A DNA stretch of 64,000 nt from Mycolicibacter algericus DSM 45454 (GCF_002086455.1 NZ_MVHC01000001.1:1-64000); one strand, 5' to 3'; numbered from the stretch's first letter, positions 48,906 to 59,275 are shown. Numbers and translations: made by a program. Notes: generated by a model from the sequence alone, not told the origin.

Positions 48906-49982
48906 GTGATGAGGGCGGACCGGCGGGCGGCGGCGGCAGCACTGGCCATGCTGCTGGTCGCGGCCTCGGGGTGCGCCGGCAAGAGCGCCGAGACGGCCCC
49001 GACGTCCACCACCACGACCATGGTCGCCGGTGCCGGCGTGCTCGGCAACGACCGCCGGCCCGATGAGTCGTGCGCGCCGGAGCCGGCCCGCGCGGATCCG
49101 GGACCAGCGATGCGCTCGGTTCACAACGCGGAAGGCGTGGAACCACCCGGCGTCGAGGTCCCCGAGGAGCCGGAACGCATCGTGGTGCTCTCCGGTGATC
49201 AGCTCGATGCGCTGTGCGCCCTGGGACTGCAGTCCCGCGTCGTCGGAGCCGCGCTGCCGGATGACTCGAAGCACCAGCCGTCATACCTGGGCGCCGTGGT
49301 GCACGGCCTGCCGGCGGTGGGCAGCCGCAGCACGCCGGACATCGACGCGATCGCCGCGCTGCACCCGGACCTGATCTTGGGTGCCCAGGGCCTGACGCCC
49401 GGCTATTCGGAGCTGGCGTCGATCGCCCCGACCGTTTTCACCGGGGCACCGGGCGCAGCGTGGGAGGACAACCTGCGTGGCGTCGGCGCCGCCACCGCGC
49501 GCAGCGGCGCGACCGACGTGGTGCTCGACAAGTTCGGCCGGGCCGCCGCTGAAACCGGCGAGGCCGCCGACGCCACCCACTTCCAGGCTTCGGTCGTTGC
49601 GCTCACCGACGCCGGTGTGCGGGTGTACGGGGCGGCCAACTTCGCTGCCAGTGTGCTCAAGGCCGTCGGTGTGGACCGGCCGCCGTCACAGCGGTTCACC
49701 GACCAGCCCTACGTCGAGATCGCGGCGAGCGACGCCGACCTGGCCGGCCGGGCGGACTTGTCGGCGGCCGACGGTGACATCGTCTACGTCTCGTTCGCCT
49801 CGCCGGCGGCCAAGGCACGGGCCGCCGCGGTGTTCGACAGCGTGTCCTGGCGCCGGCTGGCGGCCAACCGTGACAGCCGGGTGTTCGTGGTCAACAACGA
49901 GGTGTGGCAGACCGGGCAGGGACCGATCGCCGCCCTCGGCGTGGTCGACGACCTGCGCTGGTTGAATGCCCCCATCAATTAA
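48906..49982 (+). CDS. fecB: FecB-type iron-siderophore/heme-binding lipoprotein
   Basis: The 358-residue protein starts with a lipoprotein signal (lipobox AASGC) and has the periplasmic-binding-protein fold of the FecB/BtuF class: RIVVLSGDQLDALCALGL, PDIDAIAALHPDLILG and RVFVVNNEVWQTGQGP. In mycobacteria FecB has been tied to siderophore and heme uptake and to envelope integrity. GTG 48906 or ATG 48909 could be the start. No IdeR box was seen upstream. The end overlaps the DUF4139 gene by 8 nt. Confidence 0.9.
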   Translation: MMRADRRAAAAALAMLLVAASGCAGKSAETAPTSTTTTMVAGAGVLGNDRRPDESCAPEPARADPGPAMRSVHNAEGVEPPGVEVPEEPERIVVLSGDQLDALCALGLQSRVVGAALPDDSKHQPSYLGAVVHGLPAVGSRSTPDIDAIAALHPDLILGAQGLTPGYSELASIAPTVFTGAPGAAWEDNLRGVGAATARSGATDVVLDKFGRAAAETGEAADATHFQASVVALTDAGVRVYGAANFAASVLKAVGVDRPPSQRFTDQPYVEIAASDADLAGRADLSAADGDIVYVSFASPAAKARAAAVFDSVSWRRLAANRDSRVFVVNNEVWQTGQGPIAALGVVDDLRWLNAPIN

Positions 49983-51852
49983 GCGGCCGCTCCCCGATCA
50001 CCCGCCGCAGTTCGGCCGCCGCCTGCCGGCGGGCGTCGGCTGCTTCGTCGCGGAGGCGGCGCACCTCCGCATCGAGCGCACCGGCCCGGTCCGCCAGGGC
50101 GTCCAGCTCACGCACGTGCCGGGCCCGCAGCTCGCCTTCGGCGCCGTCGGTGCCCAGCACCCGCAACTGTTCGGCGATGCGGCTCTGCGCGGTGTAGAGC
50201 GCGTCGCGCTGCTCTTCGGCCTCGTCGCACTGCTCGTCGAGTCGGCGAGCGGTGTTCTGATGCGCCAAGACCCGCCCGAGCGCCTCGACCGTCTCGCCGC
50301 CCAGGGAGCGGCCCGCCAGCCAGTCCTCCAGCCGGCCCGGTTCCAGGTCCTCGTAGTCGATCTCCGACCAGATCGGCCAGGTCTCCAGCACCGTCGCCTC
50401 GGCTGTCTGGTGCCCGCCAACCGTGACGCTGAACCGGCGCCACCAGCCATCTCGGCCGACTTCGGTCGCACCATTCTGCGCGGTCACGGTGTGGTCCGGC
50501 GACACCCCCAACTCGAAGACGACGTCGACCGGGTCGTCGTGGTCGTTCTCGGCGCTCAAGGTATGCCACCGCTCGCAGCGCTGCTCCTCGACAACGGCGT
50601 CGGCCGTCAGCCGGATCCGGGTGGTGACGTTCTGGGCGGCCGTTTCGCTGCGGCAGCGCACCGCGAGATCTTTGGCGAAGGCAAGCCGCACGTCGGCGCC
50701 GCGAGCGGTGAAGTCCAGCATGGCTTCTCCGGCATAGCCGCCCTGCTCGTAGACGACGGCCGGGCCCTCTTCGAGCACCAGGCCGGTGGTATTGGTGAAC
50801 GCCAGCACGATGTCGGGGGCGGGTCCGCGGTCCTCGCGCCACACCACCTCCCGACGCACCGCATCGACGGGTGCCGCCGCCAACGGCACCATCGCCGCCC
50901 CGCCCCGTTTCAGCGACAGCGGCGCGGCCAGCCGGTATTCGAAATACTCACCGCGGTCGCCGGTTTCGACGTCGGCCGCGGCCGCGTCGTAGGCGCCCGT
51001 CGGCAACAGCATTCCGTCGGGCATCGCTGAGTCGAACGGCATGGCGCTGCGCAGCTGTCGCGGCGCCGCCGCGCGCTCACTTTCGGCCACGATCACCCGC
51101 TGCACCTGGCGGCCGTGGTAGAGATCGATGTCGAACGAGATCGGCTGGCCGGTGGTCAAAGTCACCGCGACGTCGGCCAGATCCTCATCGATCGGGTTGT
51201 GGATGATGCCGGTCGCGATCAGCGTCACCGTGTCGCCGTCGCGGATCGCCCGATAAGACACCCGCCACATCGGCGCAGCGACGATGTAGGACACCCGCAC
51301 GTCCTCGGCGGCGCCACGGATCTGCACCGTGACGTCGCAGTTGCGGCCCGCGGTGGCGGTGCGGGACCGGTCGATGAGGTATTCCAGGTCGTCTTTGGAC
51401 GTTGCCTCCAGCAGTTCGATGCGACGGGCGTCGCTCAGGTCGACCAGGCTGACCGCACCGGCATCGGCCCGAAGCACCAGCAGCCGCCGGGCCGGCTCAC
51501 CGGCGAGGTCATCCACGCCGATCACCTCACCGCGGTGCGTCTGTTCGCCGGCGAGCACCTCGACGGCGCGGCCGCGCAGCGCGTCGAGCAGGTCGACCAG
51601 TGCCTCGCCGGAGTCCAGCAGCAGGTTGCGATCGGCCAACTCGGTGCGTGGATCGGCCGGGGTGTCGAAGCACACGGCACCCGCCGATGCACCGCCCGCG
51701 GCGGCGTGGACAGTCAGCGACTTCAGTACGTCCTTCATATCGTCGCGACGGAATGTCAGTTCGAAGTCGCCGTCGACCGGGCCGCTGCGACTGACGAAGG
51801 CCACCCCGTGTTTGTAGAGGACGAGCCGATCAACTTTGGGGCGAGTAACCAT
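49975..51852 (-). CDS. DUF4139 domain-containing coiled-coil protein
   Basis: The 625-residue protein starts KVDRLVLYKHGVAFVSRSG, the DUF4140-type N-terminal strand region. It then has the DUF4139 beta-rich core (VTVQIRGAAEDVRVSYIV, MWRVSYRAIRDGDTVTLIATG) and a C-terminal coiled coil of about 100 residues (RRLDEQCDEAEEQRDALYTA onward, rich in Arg/Glu/Ala heptads). Family members include the mucoidy inhibitor A-type proteins; the function is unknown. ATG 51852 fits the domain start. No signal peptide is seen, so it is probably cytosolic. Confidence 0.8.
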   Translation of the reverse strand: MVTRPKVDRLVLYKHGVAFVSRSGPVDGDFELTFRRDDMKDVLKSLTVHAAAGGASAGAVCFDTPADPRTELADRNLLLDSGEALVDLLDALRGRAVEVLAGEQTHRGEVIGVDDLAGEPARRLLVLRADAGAVSLVDLSDARRIELLEATSKDDLEYLIDRSRTATAGRNCDVTVQIRGAAEDVRVSYIVAAPMWRVSYRAIRDGDTVTLIATGIIHNPIDEDLADVAVTLTTGQPISFDIDLYHGRQVQRVIVAESERAAAPRQLRSAMPFDSAMPDGMLLPTGAYDAAAADVETGDRGEYFEYRLAAPLSLKRGGAAMVPLAAAPVDAVRREVVWREDRGPAPDIVLAFTNTTGLVLEEGPAVVYEQGGYAGEAMLDFTARGADVRLAFAKDLAVRCRSETAAQNVTTRIRLTADAVVEEQRCERWHTLSAENDHDDPVDVVFELGVSPDHTVTAQNGATEVGRDGWWRRFSVTVGGHQTAEATVLETWPIWSEIDYEDLEPGRLEDWLAGRSLGGETVEALGRVLAHQNTARRLDEQCDEAEEQRDALYTAQSRIAEQLRVLGTDGAEGELRARHVRELDALADRAGALDAEVRRLRDEAADARRQAAAELRRVIGERPLN

Positions 51853-52158
51853 TGGCGCACCGTAGCGCGCGGCACCGACATCGCTTTGCAAGGTGTAAGC
51901 GGACAATCGGAAATTGCACCATCGTCAACATTGCAGCGAACTCTCAGCCTTTCCGCTGAACTTCACAGCGATTAGTCGCACGCATCCGCTGACGCACTCG
52001 TCTCTTCGGGTTCGCGGCAACGGAAACCTGCTGCATCGCAAGTCTTTCCTTCGGCTGACGTTTCTCGTCGGGGCCCCGGTGGTTGCCGGTGTGATCGGCT
52101 GGCATCGGGCCACTCCGTTTTCGGCGACGGCAAACCCCGGCGGCAGTACGCTCATTCC
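51853..52158. other. 306-nt divergent intergenic region of lower GC, no gene seen
   Basis: The stretch separates the DUF4139 gene (leftward) from the cyclase gene (rightward). The part 51880-52100 is visibly less GC-rich than its surroundings. A TTGACG on the minus strand lies near 51930, but no matching -10 at proper spacing is seen. A 30-codon frame on the minus strand beginning MQQVSVAANPKRRVRQRM has no known similarity and was not called. No CRP site is present. Confidence 0.4.
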
Positions 52159-53703
52159 GTGCCGGAAACGTCATACGCCAAGTGTGGCGACCTCAGCCTG
52201 GCCTATCAGCTATTCGGTGATGGGCCGATCGAGCTGGTCGTCGTGGGACCGTTCGTCAGCCACATCGAGCTGGCCTGGACCCTCCCCCAATTCAAGGCGT
52301 TCGTCGACCAGCTCGGCACGTTCTGTCGCGTCGCCTGGTTCGACAAGGCCGGTGTCGGGCTGTCGGACCCGGTGCCGAAAGTTCGCACGCTGGAGGAACG
52401 AGCGACCGAGATCGAAGCGGTCATGGACACCGTCGGTTTCGGACAGGCCGTGGTGTGCGGTCTGAGTGACGGCGGGCCGGTCGCCATCATGTTCGCGACC
52501 ACCCAGCCGACGCGAACGCGGGCGCTGATCCTTTCCGGCACCGTTGCGTATTGGGGCTTCGAGGGCTGGGACGACCTGGATCGCGACCCGGCCGAGCTGC
52601 GGGGGCGCTTCCTCGCCGAACTGGGTGAGGACTACACACCGTCGATCGAGCAGCTCGCCCGCTTCCAGCAAGCCGGCCGCACGGTGCGCTCCGAGTGGGG
52701 CAGCGGCGAGACCGCCAGCATCAGTGCCCCATCGGTCCGGTCGCTACGCCAGCTCGCGACGTGCGAGCGCATGAGTGCGAGCCCGGGTATGGCGCGGGCG
52801 TCGTTTGAAGCGGCGTTTCTGATCGATGTGCGGCCGATCTTGCCGACGCTCACCGCGCCAACCCTGGTCATCCATGCCCGCGACGACCACGCGGTGCCGG
52901 TGCAGGGCGGCCGGTACCTCGCCGCGCATATCCCCGGAGCGCGATACCTGGAAGTCGAAGGTAGGGACCACGCACCCTTTCTGACCGAGCCCGACAAGAT
53001 CCTGACGGAGATCGAGGAATTCCTCACCGGCAGCCATGCGGCGCCGGCGCAGTCGCATCGCGCCCTGCGCACCGTGTTGTTCACCGACATCGTCGCGTCC
53101 ACGCAGCACGCCGCGGTGACTGGCGACGAGCGGTGGCGAGCAGTGTTGCAGCGCTTCGGTGAAGTCACCGCCGAACTCACGAATCGTTTCAGCGGCGCGG
53201 TGGTGAAGAGCACCGGCGACGGCCACCTCGCCACGTTCGACGGCCCGACCCAGGCGATCCGCTGTGCCGAGGCATTGCAGTCCGACGCCGACGCACTGGG
53301 CATCGAGATCCGGGTCGGCATCCACACCGGTGAATGCGAACTGATCGACAACGACATCGCCGGCATGGCCGTGCACATCGCGGCGCGGATCGTCGGCCAG
53401 GCGGGCCCCGGCGAAATCCTGGTCTCGCGCACGGTGCGCGACCTGGTCGTCGGATCGGGCACCGGCTTCGAGGACCGCGGCAGCGTCGAACTCCGCGGCG
53501 TTCCCGGCCACTGGCAACTTTTGGCGGTCAATCGCAACGGCCCGCCGGCCGGATCGGCCGAGGCTGAGCTGGCGTCGACGCCGACCCCCGGCCCGCAGGC
53601 CTCGATGCGCCGCTCGGACCGTGCCGTCGCCGTGATGGCACGGCAGACACCATGGCTCCTTCGCGCGGCCGCTCGCATCGCGCTGACCACCCGCCGCACA
53701 TGA
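52159..53703 (+). CDS. Alpha/beta hydrolase-class III adenylate cyclase fusion (Rv1900c type)
   Basis: The 514-residue protein joins an N-terminal alpha/beta hydrolase (triad S103 in GLSDGGP, D242/D243 in HARDDHAVP, H271 in GRDHAPFL) to a C-terminal class III cyclase domain. The latter has metal aspartates D310 (LFTDIVASTQ) and D354 (KSTGDGHLATF) and substrate lysine K350. At the transition-state position it has H406 (AVHIAAR) in place of the canonical Asn, as in Rv1900c. It should make cAMP, with possible control by the hydrolase part. GTG 52159 is the start. No membrane segment is seen. Confidence 0.9.
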   Translation: MPETSYAKCGDLSLAYQLFGDGPIELVVVGPFVSHIELAWTLPQFKAFVDQLGTFCRVAWFDKAGVGLSDPVPKVRTLEERATEIEAVMDTVGFGQAVVCGLSDGGPVAIMFATTQPTRTRALILSGTVAYWGFEGWDDLDRDPAELRGRFLAELGEDYTPSIEQLARFQQAGRTVRSEWGSGETASISAPSVRSLRQLATCERMSASPGMARASFEAAFLIDVRPILPTLTAPTLVIHARDDHAVPVQGGRYLAAHIPGARYLEVEGRDHAPFLTEPDKILTEIEEFLTGSHAAPAQSHRALRTVLFTDIVASTQHAAVTGDERWRAVLQRFGEVTAELTNRFSGAVVKSTGDGHLATFDGPTQAIRCAEALQSDADALGIEIRVGIHTGECELIDNDIAGMAVHIAARIVGQAGPGEILVSRTVRDLVVGSGTGFEDRGSVELRGVPGHWQLLAVNRNGPPAGSAEAELASTPTPGPQASMRRSDRAVAVMARQTPWLLRAAARIALTTRRT

Positions 53704-53812
53704 ATGTGTCAAGGATTACGTAGCGGCCCCGGTGCCGCCGTCACGCTGGGCAAACAAGCGTCGCTATCGCACTTGGGCTGAGCAGCGGACGACCACACAC
53801 AATTTACTTCGC

Positions 53813-53825
53813 TAGACTATATAAA
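53813..53825 (+). promoter_or_regulatory. Possible -10 region of adhC
   Basis: TAGACT (53813-53818) and the overlapping TATATA/TATAAA run lie about 31-43 nt upstream of the ATG at 53856, in the AT-richest point of the 152-nt intergenic region. A -35 at the right distance is weak. A plausible transcription start would leave a short leader. Confidence 0.4.
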
Positions 53826-53855
53826 AACGCCGAGTTGCGAAGAGAGATATCCCCG

Positions 53856-54908
53856 ATGAGCACCGTTTCCGCCTACGCCGCCACGTCGCCGACCGATCCA
53901 CTGACCAAGACCACCATCACCCGCCGCGAGCCCGGCCCGCACGACGTCGCCTTCGACATCGCGTTCGCCGGCATCTGCCACTCCGACATCCACACCGTCA
54001 AAGCCGAGTGGGGCCGCCCGCCCTACCCCCTGGTGCCGGGTCATGAGATCGCCGGCGTGGTCACCGCGGTCGGCGCGCAGGTGACCAAGTTCACCGTCGG
54101 TGACCGCGTCGGCGTCGGCTGCTTCGTCGACTCCTGCCGCGAATGCCCCAGCTGTCAGGCCGGCCACGAGCAGTACTGCACCGGTGGCGGCATGGTGGGC
54201 ACGTATGCCGGTGTCGGCCGCGACGGCCAGCCCACCCAGGGCGGCTACAGCGGCGCGATCGTCGTCGACGAGAACTACGTGCTGCGCATCCCCGATGAGA
54301 TCCCGCTGGATGCCGCCGCCCCGCTGCTGTGCGCCGGGGTCACCACCTACTCACCGCTGCGCCACTGGAAGGTCGGTCCGGGCAAGCGGATTGCGGTCGT
54401 CGGACTGGGCGGCCTGGGTCATATGGCCGTGAAGCTGGGGACCGCGATGGGCGCCGAGGTGACCGTGTTGTCCCAATCCCTGAAGAAGATGGAGGACGGA
54501 CTGCGGTTGGGCGCCGAACACTACTACGCCACCAGCGACCCCGAGACGTTCAAGAAACTGCGCGGCAACTTCGACGTCATCCTCAACACCGTCTCGGCGA
54601 GCCTGGACCTGGGCGCCTACCTGGGCCTGCTCGCCCTCGACGGCACCCTGGTCGAGTTGGGCATGCCCGAGAAATCCCTGGCGGTGCCGCCGGGTCCGCT
54701 GGTCCGGATGCGGCGCAGTGTGTCCGGGTCGCTGATCGGCGGGATCGCCGAGACCCAGGAGATGCTGGACTTCTGCGCCGAACACGGCGTGCGGCCCGAG
54801 ATCGAGGTGATCGAACCCGAGTACGTCAACACCGCCTACGAGCGGGTGCTGGCCTCGGACGTGCGCTACCGCTTCGTCATCGACACCGCGTCGCTGCGCG
54901 ACAATTAG
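53856..54908 (+). CDS. adhC: Zinc-dependent, NADP-type alcohol dehydrogenase (AdhC)
   Basis: The 350-residue cinnamyl-alcohol-dehydrogenase-type enzyme has catalytic zinc ligands in GICHSD and GHEIAG. The structural zinc site is [15 protein letters not shown], and the cofactor loop is [14 protein letters not shown], followed by the SQSLKK segment typical of NADP preference. It reduces aldehydes in the cytosol. ATG 53856 matches the M. tuberculosis AdhC start (STVSAYAA); ATG 53835 is an alternative. It converges with the DoxX-like gene. Confidence 0.93.
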   Translation: MSTVSAYAATSPTDPLTKTTITRREPGPHDVAFDIAFAGICHSDIHTVKAEWGRPPYPLVPGHEIAGVVTAVGAQVTKFTVGDRVGVGCFVDSCRECPSCQAGHEQYCTGGGMVGTYAGVGRDGQPTQGGYSGAIVVDENYVLRIPDEIPLDAAAPLLCAGVTTYSPLRHWKVGPGKRIAVVGLGGLGHMAVKLGTAMGAEVTVLSQSLKKMEDGLRLGAEHYYATSDPETFKKLRGNFDVILNTVSASLDLGAYLGLLALDGTLVELGMPEKSLAVPPGPLVRMRRSVSGSLIGGIAETQEMLDFCAEHGVRPEIEVIEPEYVNTAYERVLASDVRYRFVIDTASLRDN

Positions 54909-54926
54909 CCGCGAAGACCGAACCCG

Positions 54927-55334
54927 TCAACGGCGCCGAACTCCCAGCACCCGTAGCAGTTCCGGCCGGCGCAGGATGAGAGCGATCCAGACCAGCACGC
55001 CGACGTACACGCCGGACAGCACGAAACCGGCCAGGGGCTTGTCGGCGTGCAGGTTCATGGTCACGGCCCCACCCAGGTAGGCGGTCAAGCCCAGGGCGCC
55101 CAGCACCGCGGTGCGAGGGAGCAAGAAGACGGCCAGGCACACCAGCAGCACCCAGCCGATGACCGCGGTCTTGTCCGGGGAGAAACCGAGCGCTTCGGTG
55201 CCTTCGCGGGCGAAGGGCACGCCGAGGATCTTGGGAATGGCGTCGAAGGCGAAGAACAACCCGAGCAACGCCGTGAGCACGGCTCCGGCCATCCAGGTGC
55301 GGGGACGTGTAGTGCCATCGATGTCTGTCGTCAT
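54927..55334 (-). CDS. DoxX-like integral membrane protein
   Basis: The 135-residue protein has four predicted transmembrane segments (AGAVLTALLGLFFAFDAIPK; VIGWVLLVCLAVFLLP; AVLGALGLTAYLGGAV; GFVLSGVYVGVLVWIALIL). The pattern IPKILGVP ... ALGF ... LGGAVTMNLHADKPL is that of the DoxX_2 family. Function unknown; DoxX proteins are linked to redox stress and thiol metabolism. It follows the NarK-type gene by 37 nt on the same strand and may share its transcript. Confidence 0.8.
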   Translation of the reverse strand: MTTDIDGTTRPRTWMAGAVLTALLGLFFAFDAIPKILGVPFAREGTEALGFSPDKTAVIGWVLLVCLAVFLLPRTAVLGALGLTAYLGGAVTMNLHADKPLAGFVLSGVYVGVLVWIALILRRPELLRVLGVRRR

Positions 55335-55371
55335 CGTGAAACCCCTGACGTTGAAGGTGACTACCGTCAGG

Positions 55372-56568
55372 CTAAGCGGTTGTCGCGGCGGTGGGTTCGC
55401 GGGCGCGCAGGAACACCGCGGTGTAGATGAACAGCAGCACCGCGGTGGCGACCAGCAGCATCAACCCCACCGCGTAACTGTTTCGAACCGGGTCGTAGGT
55501 CGCGCCCATCACCAGCGGCGGGAAATAGCCGCCCAGCCCCCCGAACGCCGCGACGATCCCGGTCACCGAACCGACCGAGCCGGCCGGGGCCCGGCGGGAC
55601 ACCCAGGCGAACACCCCGCCGGTGCCGATGCCCAGCGCCACCGCCAACGGCAGGAACGTCAGGCCCGACCAGATGTCGGCCGGTGGCTTGAACACCGAGA
55701 TCAGGGTCTGCACCGCGATACCGGCCAGCGAGGCCAGCACCACATACTTGGGTGCGATGCGGTCGGCCAGTGTCCCGCCGAGCAACCGGGCCAGCACGGC
55801 GGCCAGCGCGAACGCCGCGGTGCGCTCCCCCGCCCCGACCTGCGAGAACTGGTAGACCGCCTTGATGTAGATGGGCAGGTAGCTGGAGAACGCCACGAAG
55901 CCGCCGAACACCAGGCCGTAGAGCAGCGACATCTCCCAGGTCATCCGCAACCGGGCCGCCGCTTTGAGCTTCGGCAGCACCGCGGTGGTGTTGGGCACGA
56001 AACGCGGGCCGTTGCGCATCAGCACCACGCACAGCAGCACCGAGATCGCCAGGGCCGCAGCGACGATCAGGTGGGTGGCGAACAGGCCGACCGACGCCAC
56101 CAACCGCGGGGTGACGAACGCCGACACCGCGGTTCCGACCATCCCCATGCCGAACACTCCGGTGGCGAAGCCGCGGCGCTGCGGAGCAAACCAGTTGTTG
56201 GCGAACGGGATTCCGATGGCGAACACCGTTCCGGCCACTCCGAGGAAGAACGCGGCGGCAAGCATCAGCGGATACGAGCCGATGTGTGCCGCATAGCCGA
56301 CCACGAGCACCGGCGGAATCGAGGCCAGCGACACCGCGACGAACATGGTGCGGCCCCCGAAGCGGTCGGTCATCGGCCCGGTGACGATCCGGCCCAGCGC
56401 CCCGATCAGGATCGGTGTCGCCACCAGCAGCGCCTGCTGGTTGGAGCTCAACGACATCCGGGTGGCGTACTGCGTCGAGAGCGGTCCGACCAGGTTCCAC
56501 GCCCAGAAGCAGATCACCGACACCCAGGTGGCCAGGAGCAGGTTGATGAACTGCCTTCGCCTCGCCAC
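55372..56568 (-). CDS. Nitrate/nitrite transporter, NarK/NNP family MFS
   Basis: The 398-residue protein has 12 hydrophobic helices. MFS motif GRIVTGPMTDRFGGRTMF contains the conserved Arg that binds nitrate in NarK, and a second nitrate-signature-like segment GGLGGYFPPLVMGATYD is visible. It should move nitrate or nitrite across the membrane. No nitrate or nitrite reductase is nearby. GTG 56568 starts 7 nt after the stop of nrdF, suggesting a shared transcript with the ribonucleotide reductase gene. Confidence 0.85.
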   Translation of the reverse strand: MARRRQFINLLLATWVSVICFWAWNLVGPLSTQYATRMSLSSNQQALLVATPILIGALGRIVTGPMTDRFGGRTMFVAVSLASIPPVLVVGYAAHIGSYPLMLAAAFFLGVAGTVFAIGIPFANNWFAPQRRGFATGVFGMGMVGTAVSAFVTPRLVASVGLFATHLIVAAALAISVLLCVVLMRNGPRFVPNTTAVLPKLKAAARLRMTWEMSLLYGLVFGGFVAFSSYLPIYIKAVYQFSQVGAGERTAAFALAAVLARLLGGTLADRIAPKYVVLASLAGIAVQTLISVFKPPADIWSGLTFLPLAVALGIGTGGVFAWVSRRAPAGSVGSVTGIVAAFGGLGGYFPPLVMGATYDPVRNSYAVGLMLLVATAVLLFIYTAVFLRAREPTAATTA

Positions 56569-56575
56569 CAGCGGA

Positions 56576-57562
<987 letters not shown>

Positions 57563-57597
57563 TCACCCTCGGAAAGCTAGGCCGCTATAGGCCACTG

Positions 57598-57645
57598 ACA
57601 CTACCCCTGGGGGCCGACAACCGGTGGCAACACAAGAACTTGTGT
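57598..57645 (-). promoter_or_regulatory. Paired NrdR-box-like operator upstream of nrdF2
   Basis: The downstream box ACACAAGAACTTGTGT (57630-57645) is a perfect palindrome with 7-bp arms. A second, partly matching box begins ACACTACC at 57598. Starts are 32 bp apart, leaving a 16-bp linker: the geometry known for NrdR, the ATP-cone repressor of RNR genes. The second half of the left box fits poorly. NrdR repression of nrdF2 is established in mycobacteria; the site assignment is by eye. Confidence 0.55.
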
Positions 57646-57657
57646 CTGCGTGTCGCG

Positions 57658-59187
57658 TCAGCCGGCCCCGGAGAAGCGGTACTCATCCGGGCGCAGCTTG
57701 CGGGTGGCCCGGCGATATTGCCATGTCATGCCGCTCCACAACGTCCGGTTGACGCCGTGCTCGTCGAGGTACCAGCTGCGGCAGCCGCCGGTGTTCCACA
57801 CCGACCCGCCCAACTGCTGCTGCAGCTCGTCGTTGAAACGGTCCTGGGCGGCGCGGGTCGGCGCCAGCGCCTGCGCCCCGACGGCGTCCACCGCCGCGAT
57901 CGCTTCGGCGACATAGTGGATCTGCGACTCGATCATGATCACCACCGAGGTGTGCCCCAGGCCGGTGTTGGGGCCCAGCAGAAAGAACAGGTTGGGCATG
58001 TCGGCGACCGCGATGCCCCGATGCGCCACCACCCCTTCGGTGTTCCAGCGGTCCACCAGATCCTCGCCGCCCGGTCCCTTGATGTCGACGTAGGTGTAGG
58101 AGTCGGTGACGTGGAAGCCGGTGGCGTAGACGATGACGTCACAGCGGTGCTCGACGCCGCCGGCGGTGACGATGCCGTCGGCGGTGATCTTCTCGATGCG
58201 CTCGGTGATCAGCTTCGCCTTCGGGTTGGCGACCGCCTGGTAATAGTTGGGCGCATAGAGGATTCGTTTACAGCCTGCCCGATAGCTCGGGGTGAGCTTG
58301 CGGCGCAGTTCCTCGTCGCCGACGTTGCGGCGGATGTTCCAGCGGCCGACCAGCTCGACCGCCCGCAACAGGCCGGGTCGCCTGGTCATGGCATAGCCCA
58401 GCCCCTCCAGCCAGCAGTAGATCCCGGCGCGCACCGCACGTCGCAGGCCCGGGACGGTCGCGAACGCGGTCAGCAGCGCCTTGGGAAACGGGCTGTTGGG
58501 CCGCGGCACCACCCACGGCGGGGTGCGCTGGTACAACTGCAGCTGGGCCACTTTCGCGTCATCGCGAACCAGCTCGGGCACGATCTGGATGGCGCTGGCA
58601 CCGGTGCCGATCACCGCGACTCGCTTGCCGGTCAGGTCGACGCCGTGATCCCACTGCGCGGAATGGAAAGCCGCCCCGGCGAATTCGTCCATACCGTCGA
58701 TGTCGGGCAACCGCGGGATATGCAGGGCTCCGGCCCCGGAGATCAAGAACTGGGCGACGAACTCCTGGCCGGCGGTGGTGAACACATGCCAGCGGAACTC
58801 GTCGTCGTCCCAGTGCGCCCGGTCGACCTGCGAACCGAACCGGATGTGGCGGAGCAGTCCGTGCTTGTCAGCGACGCCCCGCAGGTAATCCAGGATCTCC
58901 GGCTGCGGCGAGAACAGTTTGCTCCAGGTCGCCTTCGGCGCGAAGGAGAAGGAGTACAGGTGCGACGGGACGTCGCAGGCGCAGCCGGGGTAGGTGTTGT
59001 CCCGCCACGTCCCGCCGATGTCGTCAGCCTTCTCCAGAATGAGGAACTCCACGCCCTGCTTCTGCAGCGCAATGCCCATGCCCAAGCCGGAGAACCCGGT
59101 TCCGATGATGAGCGCCCGGGTGTGCACGGGCTTGTCGCCGACGGCTTCACGCGCCCGACGATCGGCTTCCTGCTTGACAACGGACAT
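57658..59187 (-). CDS. FAD-dependent monooxygenase, Baeyer-Villiger type (Rv3049c type)
   Basis: The 509-residue flavoenzyme has the FAD loop IIGTGFSGLGMG, DIGGTWRDNTYPGCACD, the BVMO fingerprint-like FAGAAFHSAQWD (FxGxxxHxxxW), and the NADP loop VIGTGASAIQIV. It probably oxidises ketones or related substrates with NADPH and O2. ATG 59187 (MSVVKQEAD) was taken as start, since the upstream frame is not family-like. It follows the TetR gene (89-nt gap), with a likely promoter and palindrome in between. Confidence 0.9.
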   Translation of the reverse strand: MSVVKQEADRRAREAVGDKPVHTRALIIGTGFSGLGMGIALQKQGVEFLILEKADDIGGTWRDNTYPGCACDVPSHLYSFSFAPKATWSKLFSPQPEILDYLRGVADKHGLLRHIRFGSQVDRAHWDDDEFRWHVFTTAGQEFVAQFLISGAGALHIPRLPDIDGMDEFAGAAFHSAQWDHGVDLTGKRVAVIGTGASAIQIVPELVRDDAKVAQLQLYQRTPPWVVPRPNSPFPKALLTAFATVPGLRRAVRAGIYCWLEGLGYAMTRRPGLLRAVELVGRWNIRRNVGDEELRRKLTPSYRAGCKRILYAPNYYQAVANPKAKLITERIEKITADGIVTAGGVEHRCDVIVYATGFHVTDSYTYVDIKGPGGEDLVDRWNTEGVVAHRGIAVADMPNLFFLLGPNTGLGHTSVVIMIESQIHYVAEAIAAVDAVGAQALAPTRAAQDRFNDELQQQLGGSVWNTGGCRSWYLDEHGVNRTLWSGMTWQYRRATRKLRPDEYRFSGAG

Positions 59188-59215
59188 GTCACACCACTTT
59201 TCCGGGAACGCCGGT

Positions 59216-59258
59216 ACTGGGTATTTTCCAGTGTCGCCACGGTAGGGGTAGGTGTCAA
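59216..59258 (-). promoter_or_regulatory. Promoter with overlapping palindrome before the monooxygenase gene
   Basis: On the minus strand TTGACA (59253-59258), 17 nt, then GACACT (59230-59235, a weak -10). A 17-bp inverted repeat ACTGG-N7-CCAGT (59216-59232) overlaps the -10/start region, as expected for a repressor. The adjacent TetR protein is the natural candidate. The promoter is moderately good and the operator assignment is inference. Confidence 0.45.
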
Positions 59259-59275
59259 CGCACCCGGGTCGACGG

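Noticed and set aside
51920..52055. Small basic peptide gene on the minus strand (MQQVSVAANPKRRVRQRM...)
   Set aside because: No ribosome site, no similarity known to me and it lies within an intergenic region of uncertain role; support too weak.
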